Source of the DNA: Haliclona indistincta
Taxonomy: Eukaryota; Porifera; Demospongiae; Haplosclerida; Chalinidae
Assembly: GCA_964017065.1 (NCBI GenBank)
Contig: OZ024792.1
Span: 1,425,363-1,489,362 of the forward strand
DNA: 64,000 nucleotides
Reading direction: 5' to 3'
The position numbers were made by a program, and so were the translations under genes. The notes under the pieces are model-generated. The model saw only the letters and a list, made by a program, of their open reading frames with translations, made no database searches and was not told the DNA's origin. This document shows, one piece after another, positions 10,612 to 23,324 of this stretch; the first letter of the stretch is position 1, and each line of letters opens with the position of its first letter.

Positions 10612-12958
10612 ATGTCATCAAAAGCTATTTTCCTGTCACTTGCAACACTGTGGTGTACTTGCAGAGCAAATATGTGTGAAGGTTAGGACATCAACTATGC
10701 ACTAGTGTTGTAGGCCGGAGTGGGATCCGAATTAAAATTGCACTGAAAAATTTGGCTGATAAATTGCAATTTAGAATTTCCTTGCAGTGCCTATAAAGCC
10801 GACATGACTGCAGCTGGTGCCTGCCGTGCTAGATTTTGTTTCACTATATCCAGTGCAATGGCGGATCTAGGGTGGATCCAGAGATGCGCGCGAACCCCCT
10901 TTGCGCTCAATAATGATATTAACAAGCTAAATTACCTTATGAGGAATTTAGTTTACACAATCATAACTAGGGTTTGTCCCACATTCACTACGTGCAAGAC
11001 CGGCTAAACTAACAAGGATTCAACCCTCTGCAGAGACCGCAGATTCAACGCAAAAGTAGGCTAAATTTTGACCGAAAGTGGGAGTGGTTTTCAAAAATTC
11101 GCTCCGCGCAAGCGCCCCATTCAACTAAGAACCCCCTTTCTCCAATCCTAGATCCGCCACTGCTCAGTGAAACAGTAATAGCTACATTAACTGCAGCCAT
11201 ATAACATTATAGCAAGGTGGAAGTCAACTGACCCTATACCCTTGAAGCGACCAGCTACCATAATATTTTATAATCTCTTCCATGACTTTAATTATTGTTG
11301 ACAATCACATGCATCATGGTTGCATGTCAGTATGCTATGTTGTATAATAGCTGGGCATCTTCGGCAGTCTATGCTATCATGGCCCTTGTGGTAATCACTT
11401 AATAATTATTAGAAACAGTAATACAGAAATCTCAGTACAGCAATCAAAACAGAACTGAATAACAGACGGAATGACACACACACACACACACAAACGAACT
11501 ACTGTATGCCTCGTGGCTCCGCCCACCGAGGCATAATGAGAACTCTAGTACAGTGATGATAAAACTACTATAAATTTTATGAGAAGCTGTGACAAACAAG
11601 ATAAGACAGACTGACTATGCTTAGAATAATTTGAGAATACAGAAAACATTGTCCAGATTGTCACAGCCCTATTTTGCTTCTGTAATAACTATAAACATGG
11701 AGTAAGTATCTGATGATGTGGGCTGTTGTCTGCACAGACTGCACTATAGATGTACATTCCCAACTGAGGCCTGTTATACTATCAAGTTACTATTCCTGCA
11801 TGAACAAAACAAACTGATAAGGATAAACTTAATTAATACATGTAATTGGGAAGCAAGAATAATGTACATGTATCATGACAACCAACTATAATGTTCCAAA
11901 CATAATCCTATTATAACAATTTGTAACCTAATACTGTTTCCGAGATCCTTTCTTGTTGGTTTCAAGGTTGACATGGCTGCAAATTATTCAGTTTATCAAT
12001 ACTACTGTAAGTGTATTGGAGCAAATTAGTAGCTATAGCTATGCATCACTTATTCATGTGTCCTGGCTCGCAGGGGATGAGGCTATTTATTATCTCAACA
12101 TTTCAGATAGGCAGTTAAGATCTAAAGATTGTGCAAATAACTGTTTACCAAACTCGAAGCATTTAAGGGCTCAGTGGCGTATCCAGGATTTGGAGTAGGA
12201 GGGTGCTTAATTATAATATATTCATATAAACCACACTCATTATTTTTTGACCACGCCCAAAATATATTATTTATTATTATTACAGTATGAAATGCTATGC
12301 ATAATGCAGGTGTTCTCTGAGCTAGTATAGTAACACGTGTGTTCCTATGGCTAGCAAGCTACTAATCACCTTATTAAATATGGCAAGCATTAATTATTAT
12401 TTCTGCTAAGCATTGTTAATTATATCTTATGCCTTATTAAACTAGCCACCGAAGGTGCAGATGCCTTGGCTCGGTGGAATATTTGACATACAGAGTAAAC
12501 TGCAGCTATTATACTTTCTGCACAGCAATCATAGTTATGCAATTAGAAGCCAAACAGTGTTGACCACAACTGTAGTGAAATTCTAACCTAGGTAGTCAAC
12601 TGTGGATATCTTTGCCTTTGAAGAACTCCAGATAGCCAGCAACATTCCAACAGCAATGATCAATTGCGAGTTAGCAAATTGCGCCATAACTCACAAACTA
12701 AGCTTCGTATAAAGTTTCACAAGATCTAAAGCGAGATAATACCGTGTTATACCTGCATTGCTAGTTTCAGAGCTAACTTTCAGCGCACGCTACAAAACCA
12801 AACCAGGTGACGCAGTAACTCACAAACAGAGCCTTATAACCAAAATCCTTACAATTCACTTTTCAAGCAAACATAAACTTTAGCTTGTGTTGCACATTTC
12901 AGCGCTTAGTTTTCAGCAAGCGACGAGAAAACCTGCCGACAGACACAGACAGACAGAC

Positions 12959-13057
<99 letters not shown>

Positions 13058-14919
13058 CAACACTACTACTGTATGCCTCTTGGCTCCGCCCACCGAGGCA
13101 TAAAAAATTTCTGGTTCTTAGGAGGCACTGAAATCACCCTTGTAAAAACGCCCCTGTAATTAAGGTGCACGTGGCGGGATACCAGAATTAATGATATTCA
13201 TGACTATAGCAAGTAGCATTATTTCTAGTCATGGGTATTTGTACAGACTTACAGAGTGCAGTTTGCTTGTCTATTGATAGTCTTCGACCATAACAAGTTT
13301 CAGCCGTGCAGCGTTAGCCATAGGGTGTCACTAAATTTACAACATTTGAAGTACACCGCGTAAAAATCGAGAGTCTAATTTAAGCGCGCGTACAGAAATT
13401 GCATTTTAAAGGCTTGCTTGTAGCATGATAAGGTCAGTTAATAGGACTATTCTGACCAATCAGATTGCGCTATTTCAGGGATATAACTGGTCTAGTTCCT
13501 GGTGGCTCAGCTGTTTGGTACGGTGGCTTGTAATGCAGACGTTCGCGGTTCGTTTCTCACTGTATGCATGTGTTTATTATTTTTTTGCAGAGAACTAAAA
13601 AGTTTTTCAGCTAGTTGTGACACTCTCGACGATCGTTAGTGAGGGCCAGAGGTAGCGATGTGCACTAAAAAGTTTAAACTGTCTGGATCAATTAATAGTT
13701 GTTCTAGGTGGCTTCTGCTAACCTTTAGCAGCACAGAAATCTAAATTTCGTTAGAATCGGTGCTAAAATGGCTGAGTTACAATGGGTTTTGTGGCAGTTA
13801 CTGTGTGATTTTGTTCTCCACTACATTACCAAGCCGGCTTCCTGTTTACAGCGGCGTTGCTGCGCACTTCGTAGCATAGGTGCAAAACTAGTAATCTTGA
13901 GTATGACACGATAGTCTGGGCTACGCTGACCTGTTCGGCATACTTATTGAAGCAAACTACGACTATTCAGATCCACAACAATGGCTAAAACAGTAGCACA
14001 CAAGAGAGAACAGATTGAGGGAGAAGGAAAACACAAAATTCAATACAATTACAATGCTCTACTCTTAAACAATGCTCAATAATGCTCTTCAATGCTCATA
14101 AATGCTCAATAATGCTCGACAATGCTCATAAATGCTCGTCTATGCTCAATAATGCTCGTCGATGCTCAAATTCTCAGTAATGCTTGTCGATGCTCATAAA
14201 AAAACCCAACCATTTACTCACTTGTTCCATGTATTCTTCTAGCTTGTGTGTGCCTGCCACAAATTTATCTTTGACTCGCTTGATGGAAGCATCCTTGCCC
14301 CTATAAAATCTACTTCGCCTTCGGACTGCTCCACCAGCTGCCAAATGTTGCAGTGTTACCTCTGTCATGGCCTGCTCTGCCTGGAACACTTCAATGATTT
14401 CAAACACATTTGGATGTGTCTTTCTAGCAGCTACATACCCTTTCGCATTAATTATTCATGAAAATGGGCTAGAACGACGACGACAGTGGTGGTTCTAGAG
14501 AGAAATGTTTGGAGGGGCCACTGAATGCGCGCGCGATTTTGGGAAACAGCTAATTAATATTCATTAGAATAAGTCATTTTAAACTGCCCGTGTACCTGTT
14601 GGAGAGCAAGAAAGACCGCGAAACAGCTGAGTCAGGCAAGACAAGCAAGGTACATACGTTCATAAACGTTTTGGTTGGAAGAGGCAAGTGAAAGTTTTAC
14701 AGAGGGCAATTTTTTGGGGGGCCATGGCCCCCCCAGGCCCCCCCCCTAGAACCGCTACTGGACGACGAACGCCGGGAACGACGATCCTTAATGTTAGAAC
14801 GCCGGGAACGACGATCCTTAGTGTTAAAACGCCGGGAACGACGATCCTGAGTGTTAAAACGCCCGTTAGCGAATACTAGGCGAAGGTTTTTAGGGTCTTG
14901 GGTTTAGACATCCCCGCTC

Positions 14920-14952
<33 letters not shown>

Positions 14953-17900
14953 ACAATTTAGCAAGTTGCATGGATACACACAATAGCAATTTAAATATGC
15001 TAATACAAAGGCGTGCACCCAAAAGAGGGAATAGGAAAAAAAAGAAAAAAATTATTTAGGTTTAGGTTTAGTTAAGTTCTTAAATGACGAAAAGGTAGAA
15101 ACACTTACAACATCATAATTAAGATTATTCCAGGCTTTACAAGTAGAAGGAAAAAAGGATGCAGAAAAAGAATTAGTCTTAGACTGATGATCAAGAAGGG
15201 TGAGAGGATGCAGGTGTCTTGAAGAATAAGGGATCGTCCTTAACTCAACAGGTGCATTGGGGAAGTTAATAAGAGTGTTTACAATCTTGTACATAGTACA
15301 TAACTTCATGTGTACTCTTCTGTCTAAAAGAGATGGCACTCTATTTTCAGCCAATGTCATATGGCGCATCCCATTTTTTACAACAAGCCCTAAGTGCAAA
15401 TCTTTGAACTGCCTCTAGAGCCTCAATATCTTTTTTTATGTGAGGGTCCCAGACTTGACAGGCATACTCTAAATGAGGTCTGATGTATGATTTATACAGA
15501 AGTCTGCAACTTTCAGAATCCATACTTGAGAAGAATCTGCGGTGGAACATACCGACAAGCTTTTTTGATTTAGCACAGATTTTGTCAATGTGAACAGACC
15601 AGCATAGATCTGATGTAAGATAAACCCCAAGATACTTGTAAACATCAACCTTTTCAAGGGGAAGATCATCAATAGACAAGCCACAGAGAGAAGGTACAAT
15701 ACTGCGTTTCCTTGAGAAGACCATGTATTTGCATTTTTGAACATTGAACTGCATACACAGGTCAGATATCCACCTAGAGATTGCATTGATATCTCTTTGC
15801 AGCAATTCGTAGTCATGTGGAGTATATATTGGTCTGTAAAGAGTCATGTCATCAGCATAGAGGATCGCAGAGGCATTGTCAGAAATTACTGAGCTAACAC
15901 CATCCACATATATAATAAAAAGGAGTGGGCCAAGTACTGAGCCCTGCGGGACCCCAGACAGAACAGGAAGATTGGAGGATTCATCACCATTGACAACAAC
16001 CCTCTGATCCCTCTCAGTAAGGTAGCTTGTAATCCAATTTAACAAGAATTTGTCGATTCCTAAGTTCTCAAGTTTGTGTAGTAATGGACGGTGAGGGACA
16101 GAATCGAAAGCCTTACGTAGGTCAAAGAATACTGCACAAACATCAGACTTAGCCTCAAGGTGAAGGTGCCAATCATGTACCACAGACAACAATGCAGTAG
16201 TAGTGGACTTCCCTGCTAGAAAACCCCATTGACTATTCTCTAACAAATGATTGTCATTAATATAATCAATAAGAATGGAGGAAACATGACGCTCAAGGAT
16301 TTTAGAACAGACTGAGAGCAAGGAAATGGGTCGATAGTTGGACAGTTCAGTAGCAGCTTTACCTTTTGGAATAGGAACCACAGTAGAGGTTTTCCATGCA
16401 GAAGGTACAACACCAGTTTGAATTGAGAGATTAAACAACTTTGTTATCACAGGAGCAATACTGACAGCCGTGTGCTTTAGCATTTTACCAGATATTCCAT
16501 CTGGGCCACTGGCTTTGGAAGTATCTATCGACAGTAACAATTCAAGAACTTCATCCTCAGTACACAGCAGATCATCAGGGCATTCAGATGGAGAAAGATC
16601 TAAAGATTCTTGTATCTCACCTCGTGGGCGTATCAAAGGCACCGCCAGGGCAATATATTCCATACTGCCCCAACTGCAGGGCAATATGGAATATATTGCT
16701 GCCCTAGGGCAATATGGAATATATTGCCCGGGGCCACGATATATTGCCCCGGGTGCAGATATTGTCTGAAGGAACAGACAATATCTGTGGAAAGGGCAAG
16801 TGCCCAAAAAATTTTTAACGGGGTACAGTGTTGACCACGTGGTAGAAAAAAATAGTGGTAGGGCAAGCCCTACCGGAAGGTACAGAGCACTATCTTGAGC
16901 TTCCTTATGCTAGTGGGTTCCATTGTGGTCTTTACTATAGCACGTGTGATACTAAAAATAGCACAAGCGATACTAAAAACAGTACAATGCAGTGGGATAC
17001 GCCCACGAGGTGCGATACAAACACGTTAAACAACGGTCCCTCGGGCAGTATGGAATATCCACTCGTGCAATCCAATTAGACCCCTCGGGCTGCGCCCTCA
17101 GGCTCTAATTGGATTGCCCTCGTGTATATTCCATACTGCCCTCGGACCGTTGTTTAACTAGTACATGGACACTAAGAGGTGAACAGGATTGATTGAAACA
17201 GGATGCAAAAAAGACATTTAGAGCATTAGCTTTAGCAGCAGGAGCCATTGCTACATCACCATTTGGAAGGGTAAGGCTGGGAATTGTAATAGAATTCTTG
17301 TTCAGAAACTTAACAGATTTCCAGAAATCAGAACTACTGGCACCACACAAACTACGGAAATACTTGTTTTTGGCAGATCTTAACATAGCAACAACTCTAT
17401 TTCGAGACTTCAAATAGGCCTTGGAGAGATAGTCATTATTTGAACGCTTAAGTTTTTTATAAAGATTATTTCTCTTCCTCATAGCCTGGATGATGTCTTT
17501 ACTAAGCCAGGGGATATTGTGTTTTTCACGAATATTACTTCTAGGAATAGTTAAAGACATTATGTGTAGGAAATGAGTTTGAAACATTTCAACAGCTGCA
17601 TTTACATTAGAACAATTTGCAAATATATCATCCCAATTTATTTGTTCAAGTAGATTGCAGGCTTCAGTAAAGTCAGCATATTTATACCTCCAAATCAATC
17701 TACTTTTAGTAATAAGTTTTTTGGATGAAACATTCCATTTGACAGAAACTGATATACCTTGGTGGTCTGAATTGCCAAGTGGTGGAATCGTACAACACTT
17801 CAAAAGATTTTCAGGGTTTGACAAAAAGAAAAGATCAATGGTAGAGGCACCATGGCAACTTATGCGAGTTGGTTGGCAAACAACCTGAGTTAGAGAAAAA

Positions 17901-20900
17901 ACTTTAGAAAAAGAAAGAAGTTTAGAAAATAATGGGTGGGTAGGGTTACAAAAATCTATGTTGAAATCACCTAAAAAAATAAAGTTAGAAAATAAATCTG
18001 GATCTATAGATTGATCCAGATTTAATTATTAATTATATCTGGATCAATCAATCAGATATAATTATTAATTATATCTGGATCGCCACCTCATTAATTATTC
18101 ATTTTCATGAATAATTAATGAGGTGGCGAATATTACGGTTGATCCACGCCCCACCAAGTCAAGGAGGTGCCCCACCATTTGTGGGCACCTCTTGCATACA
18201 GTACTCGTTAGACTATAAACGCCAAGTCACTTCTTGTTCAATAGCACACTGATTTTATCGGCTGATTTACAATATCTGTGACTCCACTATGAACCAGATT
18301 GTTCAACAACGTGGCTCAAGCACTCCAAAATACACGAATTTTTCCCAAAATGGGCGTGGTTTTCAAAATTTCGCGGGGGCGCAAGCGCGCCCATTTCTGT
18401 GCCCCGCCTAACTGTAAGTCCTGGCTACGCCACTGCTTGGACCTTCTGTGCAGTGGCGGATCTACAGGGGGGCCAGGGGGGGCCAGGCCCCCCCTAAAAT
18501 TTTAGAAATATAAGCCACACAATGGAATGTAAACAAGCCTTGTACAAAGTTATAATACGAATAAATTATGGCCCCCCCAAGCACCTCAGGCTAGATCCGC
18601 CACTGCTTCTGTGGCAGGCATAGTGATTCCAAGAAGTAATAGGAAAGCTACCTTTCAGCCAAGTATCCTCGAAGTGTAAGGGATACACCATCAATTGTGG
18701 CTGGTGATGAATCAGTGATGAATCTAACGAATAGAGAGTTGGAACGACAGCAACAGCTGCTGATGCTGCTGGGTGTTGTGCCATGGCAACCATAGTATCG
18801 TTGTAAATGGATTGCATTGGTGTTGCCTCACTGCTTGCCCGATCTTCTCCGAGGCAGCAACAGTACAATTACAAGTAATAAAAACATTTTAAACAAAAAT
18901 GCGATAGATTTAGGGTTGGTACATGTATCGAAAAAAGTATGGAAACAACATTGTGAAAAGTAAACAAGATTTGAAATAAAAAGGATAATATTGTAGCAAT
19001 AGCAGTGTAATGCTACCTCCCTATTAAATTAACTACAACTATCGAAGGCAGTTAATTTAGGGAGGTAGCATTACACTTGTTGAACAGACTTGTTGTATAG
19101 TTGAATCAAGTAATTATGTACAAAATGCGAACTAATTCTGTACAATTTTTCTTTAGTTGTGTGAAACGTACGAAGCTAAAACTGCTCATGCAAGCTCATC
19201 TACTATCTGTGGAGGAGCCTGCGTATGGATTTCGCCGAGCAATGCTCGCACGCGATACTACAACTGCGTACTCTGTACTGTCTGGCAGTACGTAGCTGCA
19301 GTATCGCGTACGAGCATTGCTCGGCGAAATCGATACGCAGGCTCCTCCACGAATGGAAGATGAGCTTGCAAGAGCAGTTTTAGCTTCGTACTTTTCACAC
19401 AACTAAAGAAAAATTGTAAAAACTCGATCGTGTTTAGTCTTCATAGGCTAGCTCGTCGTTCCGTGATGGCGAACACTACGTGGCTGAAACTTGCTATTAT
19501 CGATGCCTATCTATAGACAAACAAAGCGCACACTGCAACTCCGTCTGCACAGACAGACGTGGCTTAAAAAGAAATAGCCCCTTGCAAAGTCATGAATCTC
19601 ATTAAACGGTATACCCGTTTTTATGAATATTAATGAGCGACTTTCTTTTATCTGCAGCTCGTGACAGAGCAACGCTAGCAGCGTGAAACTCGCTCTGATG
19701 CATCAATGAGTGTCTCTCAATGTATAATGCAGCTTGAAATGTTGCACAATATTCTACACCAAGGAATAATGTAGGAACAATCAACATCGTACGGATACGC
19801 ATTTTTCACGCCAAAAATCTCTCCTGACTAACCGTGCAGCAAAGGTTACCAGCTGAAATTCGACTCTTATAAACCATTTCTAGGTGCTGACGAAGAGTTT
19901 TCTGCATTTACTTTTTCTGATTTTAAGAAAAACACTTTTTCATTCTAAATCATGGCTGATTTTGCAGTGACGTCCATGTTTGTCGATGCATAGAACAGCT
20001 ACGTTCAGCGTGGGTCAACAAAACTCTTCGTCAGCACCTAGAAATGGTTTATAAGAGTCGAATTTCAGCTAGTAACCTTTGCTGCACGGTTAGGCAGGAG
20101 AGATTTTTGGCGTGAAAAATGCGTATCCGTACGATGTTGATTGTTCCTACATTATTCCTTGGTGTAGAATATTGTGCAACGTTTCAAGGTGCATTATACA
20201 TTGAGACACACTCATTGATGCATCAGAGCGAGTTTCACGCTGCTAGCGTTGCTCTGTCACGAGCTGCAGATAAAAGAAAGTCGCTCATTGATATTCATAA
20301 AAACGGGTATACCGCCACCTTAACAGTGTTCAGCAGGTGCTCAGCAAGTAATAATTATACTTAATAATTATACTTAATAAGAAATTGTCAAGTTATCACA
20401 TAAACTTTATTAAACAGAACTTGAACTGACATGCATACACAAAAAAAGAAGCTGGCGCTCAGTTAGCTATACTTGCTCTACTAGCAGCGCACAAGGACAC
20501 AACTGTTGTGGGACTAGAGCTGAGAAATCAAGAGTTTTTAAAGCTGGAAATTTGAAAAATCGAAGTCAAGAGGTAGAGGAACTGCTGCAGCCTTGGGAAA
20601 GTAGCTGACCAGGCGTTGCATCTTGTTTGCTGTAATGGCTTGCCGCAACTTAAGTATGTGGTATTGCGTGAATATAATTAACACCATGAATAATCAAGCG
20701 CTGATTATGAATATCATTATAATGATGCAAAATGACGTAGTGGGTGGTGGGTAACGGGGCAAACTGAAAAATCGGCTTCGGGTCAGAAATTTCAGACCCT
20801 GGAACCCCCGAATCATGCATTATTATTTTTCGTTATTATTTTAAAAAAAACAATGACACGTAGCAGTTCTGTTCGTACTGTACTTCGTAGCAGCAGTTTA

Positions 20901-23244
20901 CTTAGCAGCGGTCGAATGAATTGCTCGTGATTCGCTTTCGTTGTATATATCGACTGTGTTACCAACATATAGACATAGAGATATACAACTGCGCATGAAC
21001 TGAGCAGATGGTTATGACTCATTTCACCCGGTTTGAAACGACTACGTCACGGGTACGTCACGTGCACAAGCCCCCTTCGGGGGCTTATTTCATCTACATG
21101 CGCGCGCGTACTGTATCACTATAAAGCCTAGTTTGTAGCAACGGTTGGTCAGCAGGTTCCGGTGGCTCAGAGGTTTACTGCGGTGGTTTGTGATGTAAAC
21201 TTTCACGGTTCGATCCTCACCGTGTCCATTGATTTTTTTGTTTTTTTTTTCACAAAAAAACTTGAGTTTTCTAGCTAGTAGTAACATTCTCGACGATCCT
21301 TAGTTTAGAACGACCCTCCCACGATCCTTAGCTAGGGCCGAAGGCCCTGTTTAGGACGCCCCTCCCGACGATCTTTAGCTAGGGCCGAAGGCCCTGTTTA
21401 GGACGCCCCTCCCGACGATCCTTAGGCTTACCAAGGGCCGAAGGCCCGGGTTAGGATACCCCTCCCGACTCTGCGCAGTTAGGAGAAGGTTTTTAGGGTT
21501 TTGGGTTTATAGTTGACAGTATTCGTCCATAGTTATCACGTGATTGCCATGGCAACGGTTTCAAACCGGGTGAATTGAGTCATTCCCCTGAGCAGATGCT
21601 GCGTTAGCATTTTGATCTGCCACGCCCACCTTACACGGCCAACTTTTTATTCCGTCATTCCGCTATTCCGTGTTCCACGTTTTACAAGCACCTCAAAAAA
21701 TTGTAAAATGTCAAATTTACCAAGCGTCTAAGATAGCTTCTCAAAAATTTTCACACGACTTAATTTGATTTAATTTTCACATGATACAATTTGCTTAATT
21801 TGTTTTTGAACAGTGACATTTATTCAGAATCCAGAAAATCAGACAGTAGAGTTGGGGCAAGAAGGAGTTAACATTTCCTGTGCATTAAATGTAAGCAATG
21901 TGTTTTGGCGATGGCTTCATACGCTAAACAGCCAAAGACTGAGTGACCGGTAAGCAAATACCGTACTGTCACATTATTAGGTTTTAAGCATGCTGCGCCG
22001 AACAATGTGCCAGTATGTAAAATCATGCATGCATGTTTAATGTTGCAGTTTTGTTTAAAACAATTTTTCCTATCATTATTATATAGTCTCTTTAGCGTCA
22101 CAAATCAAGGTGTTTTGTATTTTGAATCTCCTGTGACAATCAGAAATCATGGTACATATCAATGTGATGTTCCTGGATGCACTAAGAGCTACATAGGACA
22201 TCTTAATGTTGCTGGTAAAATTATTATTAATAAATTATAACTCCACTCATTTTTATCTTATAATGACACTAGGGGTACCTTTGTTGGAATTTTCCCCTGT
22301 ATCTAACAATATTGAAGCAATGGCTGACAGTGACGTTGAGCGCACTATTTTTACATTTGGTTATCCAACACCAACCCTTACTCTCAGAAAGAAGACTGGA
22401 TGCTGTTATACCACTGTTGAATCTTCTAGTATCACTCTGAACACTGAAATATTTATGCTGAATGATGTGCAACAATCAGACAGTGGAGACTACCAAATTA
22501 TTGCTAATAATACATATGGCAGTTATATGCTCAACTTCACACTAAATGTTACAGGTTTGTTGTTTGTCACACTGTGGTGAACCTGGCTACAATGTAACAC
22601 TAACTGTTATATTGTGTTACGGTACTACGATATTACCGTAGCACCTTATAAGGAAAGTGTATTTTAATTAACACTCCAAAGGGTGCTTCTATAGCACTTC
22701 ATTTTGAACAGTGATATGCGGCAGGTGACGTGGTAAGTACTTTTGTGAGTGGATAATTAACCGTTCAAAAAGGCTCAATAGCGCAATGTAATTGTGCATC
22801 TTCTTCATCATTATTTAGCCATTTGAGGTGTGAGTGTGCATGTAAAATACATCGATTTTAGTGTCAAACCAGTGGTGCCAAAACTTCAAAATAAACTGTT
22901 AATGCCTCTGACAATTTAGACAAAGATTTCGTTGTATCACTATTACAAGCACATTAAGTAATTATCACCCACAAAAATTAATTGGAAAAGCTATTAACCG
23001 TTCATTTCACAACTTTTTGGCATTTCACAATAATATTGAAAAAATAATTATTACATGTTTTATGCTCAGCAACATGCCCTTTAAGAGTAAGCTCTAGCTA
23101 GCATCATACAAACATTGCTGTTTTATGACACCGGCTGCTGGCTAAATAGAACAAGTCGACCATCAGCTTTTGTATGTATAAATGCAGGTACGGCAGACAT
23201 GAGCCTTGTCACAAGCCATGGAACACAGTATACTACTACTGCTG

Positions 23245-23324
<80 letters not shown>

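Noticed and set aside
12948..13056. CRISPR-like array
   Set aside because: Short simple repeat without unique spacers; the genome is eukaryotic.
12885..13159. TDRQ-repeat open frames
   Set aside because: By-product of a (CAGA)n tract at the end of a mobile element.
12171..18435. CAGTGGCGTA(T/G)CCAGGA ends suggesting one 6.3-kb hAT element
   Set aside because: The flanking 8 bases differ (TAAGGGCT versus CTTGGACC) and the inside is a patchwork of unrelated repeats; more likely two separate decayed hAT ends.
21155..21230. Possible tRNA gene
   Set aside because: A and B boxes are present but the arms do not form a cloverleaf and the unit is repeated with a SINE tail.
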